Source: Bacillus infantis NRRL B-14911 | Lineage (GTDB): Bacteria > Bacillota > Bacilli > Bacillales > Cytobacillaceae | Reading direction: 5' to 3' | DNA: 64,000 bases | Assembly (NCBI RefSeq): GCF_000473245.1 | Contig: NC_022524.1 | Span: 4,503,501 to 4,567,500 of the forward strand | Shown here: piece by piece, positions 63,478 through 64,000 of the stretch | How the letters are laid out: each line of letters starts with the position of its first letter | Numbering within the stretch: position 1 is the first letter of the stretch | Position numbers and translations under genes: made by a program | The notes under the pieces: generated by a model | What the model was told of the DNA's origin: nothing | Seen by the model: the letters and a program-made list of their open reading frames with translations, nothing else | The model's database searches: none

Positions 63478-64000
63478 TGAAAGCTGTCGTCTCACTTTTT
63501 AACCGGATCATGCAGCGTTATTTGCCGGATCCATTCCTGTTTGTGGTGATCCTGACCTTCGCCGTTTTCGGCCTGGGGCTCATCTTTACAGAAAGCAGCC
63601 CGTATCAGATGGTCCAGTTCTGGGGAGGCGGGTTCTGGGGACTTCTGACATTCTCGATGCAGATGGTGCTCGTGCTGGTGACGGGCCATGTGCTGGCTAG
63701 CAGCCGCATTTTTAAAAAGGGCCTTGGCTCATTGGCAGGCCTGGCCAAATCTCCGGGGCAGGCCATCATCCTTGTCACTGTCATCTCCATACTCGCGAGC
63801 TTGATCAACTGGGGCTTCGGCCTTGTGATCGGTGCACTTTTTGCCAAAGAGCTGGCGAAAAAGGTCAAAAATGTAGATTACCGGCTCTTGATTGCAAGCG
63901 CATACACCGGCTTTATTGTCTGGCATGGAGGCATTTCTGGTTCGATTCCGCTGACGATTGCAACAGCCGGGCATTTTTCAGAGGACCTCATTGGCATCAT
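63478..64000 (+). CDS. atoE: AtoE-type short-chain fatty acid transporter, N-terminal part (cut by window edge)
   Basis: The first 174 codons are present. The product begins MKAVVSLFNRIMQRYLPDP, with hydrophobic helices starting FLFVVILTFAVFGLGLIF, and has FWGGGFWGLLTFSMQMVLVLVTGHVLA, ASLINWGFGLVIGALFAKE and YTGFIVWHGGISGSIPLTIAT, all typical of the AtoE/short-chain fatty acid uptake family. AAAGGGGGAATTAAT precedes the ATG. It may feed short acyl chains to beta-oxidation; following genes lie outside the window. Confidence 0.9.

Overview
The window is a chromosomal segment of an endospore-forming Bacillaceae bacterium. The sporulation and germination genes spo0F, rsfA, pbpG, cwlJ and gerQ are present. 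Gene order from murAB through spo0F, pyrG, rpoE, fadF, uvsE, argS, speBE, ywhD/C/B, ywgA, ywfO, rsfA, lipL, pta, hemQ, gerQ, ung and pdxK follows the ywj-ywi-ywh-ywg-ywf-ywd region of Bacillus subtilis, which lies to the left of oriC. The moderate GC content, several foreign insertions and family-specific repeats suggest a Bacillus sensu lato outside the B. subtilis and B. cereus groups (inference; a Cytobacillus- or Mesobacillus-like species would fit). Most genes are on the minus strand.

Layout. 1-6.8 kb: cell-wall and central carbon genes (murAB, tal, fbaA), the phosphorelay gene spo0F, ywjG, pyrG with a CTP-type attenuator leader, and rpoE. 7-18.5 kb: a fatty-acid and branched-chain acyl-CoA block (icmF, a TetR regulator, two acyl-CoA dehydrogenases, mmgB, mmgA, fadF) with two related FadR-like operators. 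18.6-24.3 kb: clsB-like cardiolipin synthase, uvsE, a 53-bp tandem repeat array, a frameshifted XapX gene, argS and ywiB. 24.7-30.6 kb: polyamine synthesis (speE-speB), pbpG, ywhD, an M50 protease and a tautomerase. 30.7-41.7 kb: ywgA, ywfO, a DUF1450 protein, rsfA, lipL, pta, hemQ, cwlJ-gerQ, ywdK, ywdI, ung, and a parS-like site beside ung. 41.9-44.7 kb: a sigma-B type stress gene and a molybdopterin cluster (mobA, moaE, moaD, moeB).

The accessory part is 45-64 kb. It holds a lantibiotic-immunity type ABC exporter with its own two-component system, then pdxK, yojF-bshB2 (bacillithiol synthesis), an SRPBCC protein, and a TetR-controlled ABC exporter with two mirror-image operators flanking its promoter. 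After these come a PQQ-type sugar dehydrogenase lipoprotein, a HAD phosphatase, an AlkD-like glycosylase, a BCCT transporter, an unknown anchored protein, a sigma factor paired with a ClpP paralogue, an SDR oxidoreductase, and the start of an AtoE-type short-chain fatty-acid transporter cut by the window edge.

No rRNA, tRNA, CRISPR array, prophage or intact insertion sequence was seen. The most unusual content is non-coding: two arrays of a short core spaced by exactly 21 bp, a 15-copy 53-bp array with internal inverted repeats, three copies of a 134-bp element whose terminal inverted repeats change in a compensatory way, and a direct-repeat-flanked element near cwlJ. Function calls rest on recognising protein families and motifs by eye; no database search was run.
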